A DNA stretch of 64,000 bases. It comes from DASQPA01 sp963757335. GTDB taxonomy: Bacteria > Acidobacteriota > Thermoanaerobaculia > Multivoradales > UBA5704. Position 1 is the first letter of the stretch, and each line of letters starts with the position of its first letter. Made by a program: the position numbers and the translations under genes. The notes under the pieces were generated by a model, which was given only the letters and a program-made list of their open reading frames with translations, did no database searches and was not told where the DNA came from. The stretch spans positions 1,054,001-1,118,000 of the forward strand of contig CAVWRJ010000008.1 in NCBI GenBank assembly GCA_963757335.1, written 5' to 3'. Of the stretch, positions 26,942-35,086 are shown piece after piece.

Positions 26942-29056
26942 ATGAGCGATGAGACTCAGGAAGCACCTCTTGGAGCGGCCACCGTTCCGCGGTTTGCCAC
27001 GCTCCCGGAGGACATCGATACCTTGACCGACGCGGTGGCAACCTGCGCCTTCCTGCGCGGGATCGTCGACCGCCACATCCCCGCTGAGGCGCGGCGGCGC
27101 GAACACCTCGGGAAGCTGGAGGCGATCGAGCGCCGCATGCACGATCCCAACCTCTACCTGGGAGTGATCGGTGAGTTCTGCAGCGGCAAGAGCACCTTCA
27201 TCAACGGCTTGCTGCGGACACGCCTGTTGAAGGCGGCCTGCGTGGTGACGACCGCCTCGATCACCCGCATCCGCCGAGGCCCGGCGTTCTCGGTCAGCGC
27301 GCGGCTCGACGATGGCACCGAGGTCCTCGGCACCGAGGAGGACAAGGAGGCTCTCGCCGCCACGGTGCGGTCCCGGCAGCCCGAGCTGCCGGCGGACGCT
27401 TCACTCACGGCCCTGCTTGCGAGCCTGACGTCCGATCCGGCGGTCGCCGGGAGCGTGCGGGAGATCGAGGTCCGCTTCCCTTCCGAGCGCCTGGACGAGG
27501 GGCTCGTGATCCTGGACACGCCGGGGATCGGCGCCGGCGCGAGCATCGCCGAAACCCACGGCAGCCTCACTCAGCGGGCCTTGAGAGAGGTGATCGATTT
27601 CGCCATCGTCCTCATCCCCTCGGCCAACGCGATGACCAGCACGCTCTTCGATTTCCTGGAGACGTACGCGCGGCCGGTCCTGCACCGCTGCCTGTTCGTG
27701 ATTACGGCGATGGACCGGCAGGATGACGCCTCGCGCGCCGAGATCAACGCCTTCGTCCGAGAGAAGCTCGCGGAGAGGCTCGGCTTGCGCGACCCCTGGG
27801 TGGTGGAGTCGGCGGCGATCGCCATGCTGCCGTTCTCCGTGGTTCCGGAGTCGTTGCGCGAATCGCGGGAGCACTGGCGGACCCAGCACGAGTCGCTCGA
27901 GACGGCCATCAAGAGCGCGCTCGCGCGGCAGCGGACGCTGATCATCGCCGAGAGCCTCGCCCGCCTTCTGTCCGAGGTGCTCGAAGCGTTGAACGGCGAT
28001 CTGCTGCTGCGCCAGGGCGCGCTGGCCGAGGAGGAGCGGCGCCTCCAGGAGAGCTCAGTCGAGAAGATCGAGACGCTCCTCTCAGGCCTACAGGCGCGGA
28101 GCGAGACCGAGATCCGGCGCCAGGAGAGCTCCCTCCGGACGCAGGCCGCAGCGCAGAAGGAAGTCCACCGCGCCGCGGCGACGCAGGGGATCCACGACCT
28201 CATCGAACGGACGAGCAAGGACGGGCAGGCCAAGCTGGCGACGGCGATCGATGGGGCCGTGAAGCACTACGGCCGGGCCTTCGTCGACAGCGTTAACGGC
28301 GAGCTCGACCGGCTGCGTAAGGCCTGTGAGAGCGCATCGTCGGAGTTCGGGCGGCAGTTCGAGGCGAGCTATCGCGGGTTGAAGGCGCTCGGCATGAACG
28401 TCGCCGTCCCGCCCTTGAAGACCGCACCGATCCCAGACTCGTCGCTGTTCCGCTCGGGCATCCAATTCGCCGTCAAGCAGGACTGGTTCGATCAGAACCG
28501 GAAGGCGGGGTTCGCCACGCTCGGCGGGTTCGCCTCCGTTCCGCTTGGCTGCCTTTTCGCGGTGTTGGGGGCATTCGTTGGGTGTTGTGCCGGTCTTAGC
28601 GGACACGGTGACTCGGCCTTTACGGGCTTCTTCATGGGCGGTCTTCTGGGCTTTGTGATCGCTGTTGTCCTCGGTAGGAAATCGGGCGCGGCACTGGGCG
28701 GCCTCGGTGGCGAGCAACGTCAAGCCGAGCGCCAGCGCCTGTTGCGCCAGCGCATCGACCCCGGAATCCAAATGTTTTTCGACCAACTGGAAAGCGATCT
28801 CGGCGCCTTCGTACGGAGCAGCGTCGACGACGTTCTGAAGGGGTTTGCGGATGCCGTTGCCCGCCACAGCGCCACCTACGGCGACGCGGTGGAAAACCTC
28901 CGACGGGAACACGAGAAGAACCGCCGGTCCCTCGACGACGCGATGGCGCAGACCAGCGTCGACATTGATGAGCTGACATGGCGCCGCCGGCATCTGGACG
29001 TCCTGCGGCAGCGCCTTTCGACACCGGTGGCCGCAACCACGGGAGGAGCCCAATGA
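26942..29056 (+). CDS. Bacterial dynamin-like GTPase 1, with central membrane segment
   Basis: 704 residues. G1 P-loop GEFCSGKSTFI near residue 78, G2 threonine in VVTTASITRI, G3 DTPGIG and a G4-like ITAMDR. A long helical stalk region follows, then a hydrophobic hairpin near residues 525-580 (ASVPLGCLFAVLGAFVGCC and FFMGGLLGFVIAVVLG), the usual membrane-inserting paddle of bacterial dynamin-like proteins, and a C-terminal coiled region. Known: such proteins assemble on membranes and remodel or seal them, and some take part in phage resistance. The stop overlaps the next start as ATGA. The protein should act at the cytoplasmic membrane together with the next two gene products. Confidence 0.85.
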   Translation: MSDETQEAPLGAATVPRFATLPEDIDTLTDAVATCAFLRGIVDRHIPAEARRREHLGKLEAIERRMHDPNLYLGVIGEFCSGKSTFINGLLRTRLLKAACVVTTASITRIRRGPAFSVSARLDDGTEVLGTEEDKEALAATVRSRQPELPADASLTALLASLTSDPAVAGSVREIEVRFPSERLDEGLVILDTPGIGAGASIAETHGSLTQRALREVIDFAIVLIPSANAMTSTLFDFLETYARPVLHRCLFVITAMDRQDDASRAEINAFVREKLAERLGLRDPWVVESAAIAMLPFSVVPESLRESREHWRTQHESLETAIKSALARQRTLIIAESLARLLSEVLEALNGDLLLRQGALAEEERRLQESSVEKIETLLSGLQARSETEIRRQESSLRTQAAAQKEVHRAAATQGIHDLIERTSKDGQAKLATAIDGAVKHYGRAFVDSVNGELDRLRKACESASSEFGRQFEASYRGLKALGMNVAVPPLKTAPIPDSSLFRSGIQFAVKQDWFDQNRKAGFATLGGFASVPLGCLFAVLGAFVGCCAGLSGHGDSAFTGFFMGGLLGFVIAVVLGRKSGAALGGLGGEQRQAERQRLLRQRIDPGIQMFFDQLESDLGAFVRSSVDDVLKGFADAVARHSATYGDAVENLRREHEKNRRSLDDAMAQTSVDIDELTWRRRHLDVLRQRLSTPVAATTGGAQ

Positions 29057-30811
29057 ACTGGCTGGAGAACGCGGCCTGGAGCACGACTTCGGCCGAGCGC
29101 GCCCAATGGTTGCGCGCGGTGCACAACCTCGCGCGGCGCGCCGGGCGCGCCGAAGACATCACCACGTTGACGGCCAGGATCGAGCAGCTCGGTGCGGACA
29201 CCGCCTGCGTGGGACTGATCGGCAGCCCTAATTGTGGGAAGTCCGGACGCGTGAACGCGCTCGTCGGGCGCGCCCTGCTCCCTGTAGGCCCGCTGCCCTC
29301 GCTACTCGAAGCCACGGTCCAGGCCTGTCCCGAGGGGAGCGCGGAAAAGTGCTCGGTGGACGGCGTCCCGCGGCCATTGGCCGCCCTGCGCAAAGAGACT
29401 CCGGAATCGACCGCCCATGCGGAGCTCGCGATCGACAGCGCCTGGCTGCGCGGAGCCGCGCTCCGGCTCGTGGAAAGGCGGCCGGGCGAAGAGACGGTGG
29501 ACGCCTTCGCGGTGGCCGGCTCGACGCTCCGCGACGTCGACCTGGCGGTGATCGTGATGGACGCGCTGATGCCGTTCACCCACGGCGATGCGCTCCTGCT
29601 CGGCGCCTGTGCCACGGCGGGACTCCCGCTGGCCGTCGTGCTCTCGAAGGTCGACCTGCTGCCGCCTGAGGAGCACCGCGGCGTTCTCGACTACGTGGTG
29701 CGCCAGATCGAGACCCTGTCGCTCGCGCCGGAGATCGTCGAGACCGCGGTGGCCGGCGACCGCGCGGAAGGGATCGAGGCCCTGCGGGGAGTGATCCAGG
29801 CGCGGACCGCCGGCATCGATCTCGCGCGGATCCGCTTCCAGCGCTTCCGGGAGCTCCTGTTGGAGATCTTGGAGGGGATCGCTCTCGCGTCGCACGCCGT
29901 CGTCGACCGGAGCCGGGAGGCCACAGCCGAACGCGCCGCCGAGGCCAGCCGGGGGCGCCAGCGCCTGGATGAGCAGAGCCTCGTCTGGATGCAACTCGAG
30001 CAGGAGCTCAGCCTGCGGCGGCAACGCCTCGACGATCAACTGCGCGCCCATCTCATGTCGACCCGCGAAGCCGCTCTGGAGAGCCTCTTCTATGCAGCTC
30101 GAGAAGACCAACGACGTGCGCCAGTGGTGGCAGAGAGACCTGCCGTTCCGCCTGCAGCGCGAGCTGCGGGGCATCGCAGGCCAGCTCTCCGCCATGATGA
30201 CTCGGCAGAGCGCCGTCGACGTCCGCTGGCTGCAGGAAGAGCTCCATCGCCGGTTCCGCTATCCCCTGGTGGCCGCGGTCGGCGAGCTGGCGATCTCCCC
30301 CGAGGCGGACGGCCCGGAGCCGCCCCTCGTCAACCTCGCGAACATGCAGGTGCTACGCGTCATCTCACGGGTAGGCATCGCCGGCACCATCCTGCTGGTC
30401 GGAACGACCCTGGCGCAAGCGGGCACGGCCGGACTGGGCGGTGTGACCATGGCGGTGAGCGCGCTGGCGGGGCTCGCCGCCGAGCTGATCACGCAACGCC
30501 TGACCGCCAAAGATCGTGTAGCGGTGCGCGGCGACCTGGACAAGGTGATCCACGAGACTTGGCTCGCGTATGCGGCCGCCGTCTCGGAGAAGCTGCGAGA
30601 GGGCTATGGCGCCATCGCCGCGGCGGTGAGGCAGGAGCAGCAGAGCTGGCGCGAGGCGCAGACCGCGGCGCTGCGGGCGCCCGCGCCGACGGCCGGCGAG
30701 CTCGGGGAGTGGCAGGCGATTCTCGATGAGAGCACCAAGGTTGCGGCGGAGATCCGGGCGTATACCCCGGCGACGGACACGGAGCATCAAGACAAGGAGG
30801 ATGGACGATGA
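29053..30811 (+). CDS. Dynamin-like GTPase 2, divergent G domain, with one frameshift
   Basis: From ATG 29053. The P-loop GSPNCGKSG is present, and G4 is a good SKVD, but the G3 region reads LRLVERRPGEE and lacks the DxxG aspartate, so hydrolysis may be impaired. The frame changes near 30092; removing one T from TTCTATG joins REAALESLF to MQLEKTNDVRQWW, giving about 585 residues. The C-terminal part has a hydrophobic hairpin (VGIAGTILLVGTTLAQAG, GLGGVTMAVSALAGLAAEL) and long helices, as in its neighbours. It overlaps both neighbours by 4 bp (ATGA). Probably a partner subunit forming a mixed assembly with GTPases 1 and 3, as bacterial dynamins often occur as pairs of an active and a divergent member. 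Confidence 0.78.
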
Positions 30812-32847
30812 AGCCTGGGGCCAATGGTAACGGAAACTATCTCGAGATCTATCAACGCCGGCGCACTGAGCTCCTTTCCGTGGCGCGCCGGCAGCAGGAA
30901 GTCCTGGCCGCGCTCGGCGACGACACGGCGCTGCCGGATGGAAACCGGCCGTCCCAGACGATCGCAGAGTTGATCCGCCGCCTGGGATCTGATCGTTTCC
31001 GCGTCCTCGTCGTCGGGCGCTTCAGCGCCGGCAAATCGACCTTGCTCAACGCTCTCCTGGGCACGACCATACTGCCGGCGTCGCCGACGCCGACCACCGG
31101 CGTCCTGTGTGACATCCGCTATGCGGACGAGGAGCACAAGAAGGCCACCCTGTTCCCGAAGCCGGGTATGGGCCCGGACGGACGGAGTGAGCCGTTCGAC
31201 GTCAAGATCGCGGATCTCAAAAAGGAGCTCGAGCACTACGTCAAGATCAACCATTTCGGCGACGACTCCCAAACCAGCCGCTATCAGCGGGCGGAGATCT
31301 ATTGGCCCCTGGAGATGTGCCGGCACGGCGTCGACATCATCGATACGGTGGGCCTCGACGACCCCGATTCGCGGGACGAGGTTACCTTGCGCCAGGCGGC
31401 CTCGGCGGACGCCATCCTCTACTGCATGAAGAGCCAGGATGCCTATTCCGCTAAGGACAAACAGGTGCTGGGCATGCTGCAGTCCCTGGGCTACACCTCG
31501 CTCTTCTTCCTCGTGACCTACTGGGACCACATCCGGGCCGCGGCGGCGATGGGCGAGATGACGGAAGAGGAGTTCGTGGCCGTTCAGTGGCGAAACCTGG
31601 CGCCGTGGACGGAGCTAGGCAAGAACGGGATCAAGTTCGTGGATTCGAAGACCGCGCTGCTGGCCCGCATGGCTAACGACGCGCTCAGGCTGGCCCAATC
31701 GGGCATTGTGGAGGTGGAGGAAGCGCTCTACCGCTTCCTCAGCGAGGAGAAGGGACGAGCCAAGCTGCTGACCTCCCTCCGCTGCCTGCGCGCCCTGAGC
31801 CGCACCGTGAGGACGGTGATCCCCTCGCGCATCGGCCTCTGGCAGACTTCCGCGGCCGAGCTCGAGCGTCGCTACAAAGAGGCGGAGCAGCCCCTGCGCA
31901 CCCTGGAGGCCACCCGCCAGGCCATGGTCGCCAGCATCGCCATCACCATCCGCGACATCGCGACAGAGGCGAGAGACATGGCCGAACGCTACTTCCTGGG
32001 ACTGCCCGATCAGGTGAAGACGTGGGCCGAGGCCTATGAGATCCAGGGGGGCGCCGGGTTCCCGCCGACGAAAAAAAACCTCACCCCGATTGTCGAGGAG
32101 GTGGCCGGGTACCTTAAGGAGAAGATGCAGGAGGACGTCGGCCGCTGGGCGGCCTCGACCCTCACGCCCATGGTGGCTGCCCGCAGGGAGCGCATGGAGG
32201 AGTCTCTGGAAGAGCACGCAAGGAATTTCATGGGGCGGCTCGAAGAGATCCGCCTCCAGATCGCCGTGGGCGTGGACGGCAGCGGAGTCACCAAGCAACA
32301 GGAAGTCTCGGTGCTCGGCCGCATCGTCGCGGTGACCTACATCGCGTTGACGGGCGACGTGCTCACCGGCAGTCTCGGCGCCACTCTGGGATTACAGGCG
32401 ATGGCGAAGACCATGGCGCTCCAGGTCGCAGCGGGTGTGCTCCTCGGCATCTTCGGCCTGCTCAATCCGGTGGCGATCGCTCTGGCCGTGGTGGGCACGA
32501 TCCTCGGCGGCGCGTTCCTGAACGTACTGTCGTTAAAGAAGAGCATCAAGAAGATGGTCGGAGAAAAGGTCTGCGAAGAGATCACGGCGCGCCGTGGTGA
32601 GCTCGCCAAGGCGGTCCAGGACAAAGTCGCCGAGCAGCTTGCCAAGATCGAGCAAGCGCTCGATGCCGGGCTCGCGGGCGAGATCGCCAGCGTGCGCAAC
32701 GATGTCGAGGCGATTCTCCGTGCACAGCAGGAGGGACGCGTCGACGCCGAGCGCGAGGTGAGCAAGCTGAAAGAGGTGGAGAAGGTCAACGTGAAGGTCG
32801 ACGAGGACCTGGAATCCTTGAACTTTGAGGCAGGCTTGGCGAACTGA
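30808..32847 (+). CDS. Bacterial dynamin-like GTPase 3
   Basis: 679 residues from ATG 30808, with AAGGAGG 7 nt upstream. The G1 P-loop GRFSAGKSTLL is textbook dynamin-like, the G2 threonines lie in TPTTGVLCDIRY, and G3 is DTVGLDD; the expected G4 position reads VTYWDH and is non-canonical. The GTPase domain is followed by long helices (residues about 330-480) and a hydrophobic hairpin near 510-575 (LGLQAMAKTMALQVAAG, ILGIFGLLNPVAIALAVVG-like), then a C-terminal coiled coil. It closes the CHAT-C39/dynamin operon. The group II intron begins within about 25 nt of its stop, so any native downstream gene or terminator has been separated from it. Confidence 0.88.
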   Translation: MKPGANGNGNYLEIYQRRRTELLSVARRQQEVLAALGDDTALPDGNRPSQTIAELIRRLGSDRFRVLVVGRFSAGKSTLLNALLGTTILPASPTPTTGVLCDIRYADEEHKKATLFPKPGMGPDGRSEPFDVKIADLKKELEHYVKINHFGDDSQTSRYQRAEIYWPLEMCRHGVDIIDTVGLDDPDSRDEVTLRQAASADAILYCMKSQDAYSAKDKQVLGMLQSLGYTSLFFLVTYWDHIRAAAAMGEMTEEEFVAVQWRNLAPWTELGKNGIKFVDSKTALLARMANDALRLAQSGIVEVEEALYRFLSEEKGRAKLLTSLRCLRALSRTVRTVIPSRIGLWQTSAAELERRYKEAEQPLRTLEATRQAMVASIAITIRDIATEARDMAERYFLGLPDQVKTWAEAYEIQGGAGFPPTKKNLTPIVEEVAGYLKEKMQEDVGRWAASTLTPMVAARRERMEESLEEHARNFMGRLEEIRLQIAVGVDGSGVTKQQEVSVLGRIVAVTYIALTGDVLTGSLGATLGLQAMAKTMALQVAAGVLLGIFGLLNPVAIALAVVGTILGGAFLNVLSLKKSIKKMVGEKVCEEITARRGELAKAVQDKVAEQLAKIEQALDAGLAGEIASVRNDVEAILRAQQEGRVDAEREVSKLKEVEKVNVKVDEDLESLNFEAGLAN

Positions 32848-33471
32848 GAGGTTATGAAGTATCCGAGAGGTGCCTCGCGCCAGGCCAAGCCTGGGAAGGG
32901 AGGACGGATGAAGTAGTCAGATCCTGAAACTCTTCGTTGTGGCCCGGTAGGTCCGAATCCTACGCGGTAAGGGCTGGCCACCCACCGGAAGCGAGTCTTG
33001 CGTACCGTCGGGGTAACCCGGCGCTGCGAGGCGTAGACAGCGAGTGTGTAGGCCGTGGTAATGCAGCCTCGATAGATCGTGATCGGGGAGCCGACGTCGT
33101 GGCACCGGCGGAAGGCTATCTCCTCGGCGCTCTATAGGCCTGGCGTCGAGGGTCCCCCGGGGTATCAGCCCAGGGCATGCACACGCATCGGGTCACCCAG
33201 GAACCTGGGAGAACCCTGAGATCTCCGCGGTCCAATCCCGGCTGGGCTCCGGGAGACCAAAGGTCCAGGCCCACAGCAGAGGGCGTCCGCACCCTGTGGG
33301 ATCGAATCGGCGGGCGTACCCGCGGTACCGCCAAGCGAAGGAAACGAAGCGCGGTGGGATGGACTCAGGGCGTCTTAGCGCCCCAATAGTACCAAGGAAG
33401 CGGGGGAACCACCCCGAGGGACCCCGTGGAGGAAAGAGGGACGTCGGGTCACGGAACCGTTGGAGGGAAAG

Positions 33472-34803
33472 ATGGCAAGGTCACCGAACCTTGAAAGCGT
33501 CTCAACGAAACTACAACGGATAGCACAACTGGCGAGGGAAGACCCGCAGCGGGCCTTTATGAGCTTGGCCCATCACGTCGACCTCGACCTTCTACAGGAA
33601 GCTTATCGTCTGACGCGCAAAGACGGTGCTCCGGGCGTAGACGGCCGGACCGCGGCGGCATACGAAGAGAATCTGGAAGAGAACCTCCGGAGCCTCTTGG
33701 ACCGCTTCAAGTCGGGCTCCTACAAAGCGCCGCCGGTCCGTCGAGTCTACATCCCGAAAGGGAGCGACCCGTCGAAGAAGCGGCCAATCGGGGTGCCGAC
33801 CTTTGAGGACAAAATCCTCCAGAGGGCGGTCGCGATGGTACTGGAAGCGGTCTACGAGCAGGACTTTTTGAACTGTTCGTACGGCTTTCGACCAGGGCGA
33901 TCGGCGCATCAGGCGATCAGGGAGCTGTGGCGAGGCTTGATGGCGATGGGTGGGGGTTGGGTTCTGGAGGCCGACATCGAGGGTTTCTACGACAATCTAG
34001 ACCACAGTCAGCTCAGGAACTTTCTGGACCAGAGGGTACGCGACGGGGTGCTCCGCCGCGCCATTGACAAGTGGCTGAAGGCGGGAGTGATGGAAGGTGG
34101 AAACTTCAGCCATGCGACTACAGGAACTCCGCAGGGAGGAGTCATCTCTCCGCTTCTGTCGAACATCTATCTCCACAAGGTTTTGGACGAATGGTTTGAG
34201 ACAACGGTCAAGCCCCGGCTGCAAGGGGCGGCATTCCTGATCCGTTTCGCAGACGATTTCGTGCTGGTCTTCCAACTGGAGAAGGATGCCCGGCGGATGC
34301 TGGAGGTGCTGCCGAAGCGATTCGACAAGTACGGCCTTCGCCTCCACCCGGAGAAGACACATCTGGTGCGCGTCGAACAGCCCGACCGCAAGGAAAGGTT
34401 TGAGAAGGCGCAGCCACACGAGGAACCGAGGAGTTTCGACTTTCTCGGTTTCACACACTTCTGGGAGAAGTCTCGCCGGGGCAATTGGGTGGTGAAGCGC
34501 AAGACGGCCTCCGACCGGATCACCCGGTTTCTGTGGAAGCTCAACCTGTGGTGTCAACGGTATCGGCACGCGCCCATGGCATGGCAACAGGCTCAACTCA
34601 GCCTTAAGCTTCGCGGGCACTTTGGGTATTTCGGGATCACCGGAAACTCGTATGCCCTGCGCAGCTTGCACTACCAGGTTGTGAGAATCTGGCGTAAGTG
34701 GCTCAGTCGCCGCTCACGAACATCAACGGTGACCTGGGAACGGTACAACCTTCTTCTGAAGCGTTATCCGCTACCAAGACCGAGAGTCTGTCAAGCCGTG
34801 TAA
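33472..34803 (+). CDS. ltrA: Group II intron reverse transcriptase/maturase
   Basis: 443 residues from ATG 33472 (GGAGGG just upstream; an in-frame TTG at 33460 is possible). RT motifs occur in order: DGAPGVDGRTA, RRVYIPKG, RPIGVPTFEDKILQ, CSYGFRPGRSAHQAI, DIEGFYDNLDH, GTPQGGVISPLLSNIYL, and the catalytic IRFADDFVL (FADD for the usual YADD). Motif 5-7 is followed by a maturase X domain with FDFLGFTHFW and ends with RYPLPRPR. There is no HNH endonuclease domain, so mobility would rely on the RT/maturase alone. The frame is uninterrupted, unlike many neighbouring genes. Confidence 0.93.
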   Translation: MARSPNLESVSTKLQRIAQLAREDPQRAFMSLAHHVDLDLLQEAYRLTRKDGAPGVDGRTAAAYEENLEENLRSLLDRFKSGSYKAPPVRRVYIPKGSDPSKKRPIGVPTFEDKILQRAVAMVLEAVYEQDFLNCSYGFRPGRSAHQAIRELWRGLMAMGGGWVLEADIEGFYDNLDHSQLRNFLDQRVRDGVLRRAIDKWLKAGVMEGGNFSHATTGTPQGGVISPLLSNIYLHKVLDEWFETTVKPRLQGAAFLIRFADDFVLVFQLEKDARRMLEVLPKRFDKYGLRLHPEKTHLVRVEQPDRKERFEKAQPHEEPRSFDFLGFTHFWEKSRRGNWVVKRKTASDRITRFLWKLNLWCQRYRHAPMAWQQAQLSLKLRGHFGYFGITGNSYALRSLHYQVVRIWRKWLSRRSRTSTVTWERYNLLLKRYPLPRPRVCQAV

Positions 34804-34826
34804 GTCGTGTAGCGAAACCGTGGCTT

Positions 34827-34902
34827 GAGGAACCGTATGCGGGAATTCCGCACGTACGGGTCTGTGGGGGGCCTGGGTGGGCAACCACCCAGGTCTACCC
34901 GG
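34827..34902 (+). ncRNA. Group II intron domains V and VI
   Basis: Domain V reads GAACCGTATGCGGG-AATT-CCGCACGTACGGGTC (about 34829-34863), with the conserved 34-nt hairpin shape: pairing lower stem, bulge and a 4-nt loop. Domain VI is the strong hairpin CCTGGGTGG-GCAA-CCACCCAGG (34872-34893) followed by TCTACCCGG, as at the 3' ends of many bacterial introns. The remaining 120 nt to the NRPS copy 3 flank show no gene. Confidence 0.8.
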
Positions 34903-35086
34903 AAATTGGTGCCACTTGGCGGGTCGCCGAGTCTCCCACGGCCAAGACCACCCTGCCCGACCAGCAAATCCGCGAAGGGGTCGTCGTCCGGCCGGTCGCG
35001 GAACGGTTCGATCGGCCAATAAGTGCCAGAAGCCGTTCGGCGAGGAAAGCCGAGGAAAGCGGGGGCGGCGGCGGCGCGGTATCCCC

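Larger units (their letters stand above)
32851..34903 (+). mobile_element. Group II intron (ribozyme plus reverse transcriptase/maturase)
   Basis: A segment of about 2.05 kb carries the non-coding features of a bacterial group II intron on both sides of an RT gene. The 5' part (to 33471) has the dense GC hairpins of domains I-III, including a GAGGTGCCTCGCGCCAGG stretch near 32866 and GAAGCGGGGGAACCACCCCGAGGGACCCCG-type pairing near 33398. The 3' part has domain V and VI (34827-34902). The exact 5' end is uncertain (32851-32870), as is the 3' end (34900-34906). It is oriented like the dynamin operon and inserted just after its last stop codon, in front of NRPS copy 3. Confidence 0.85.
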
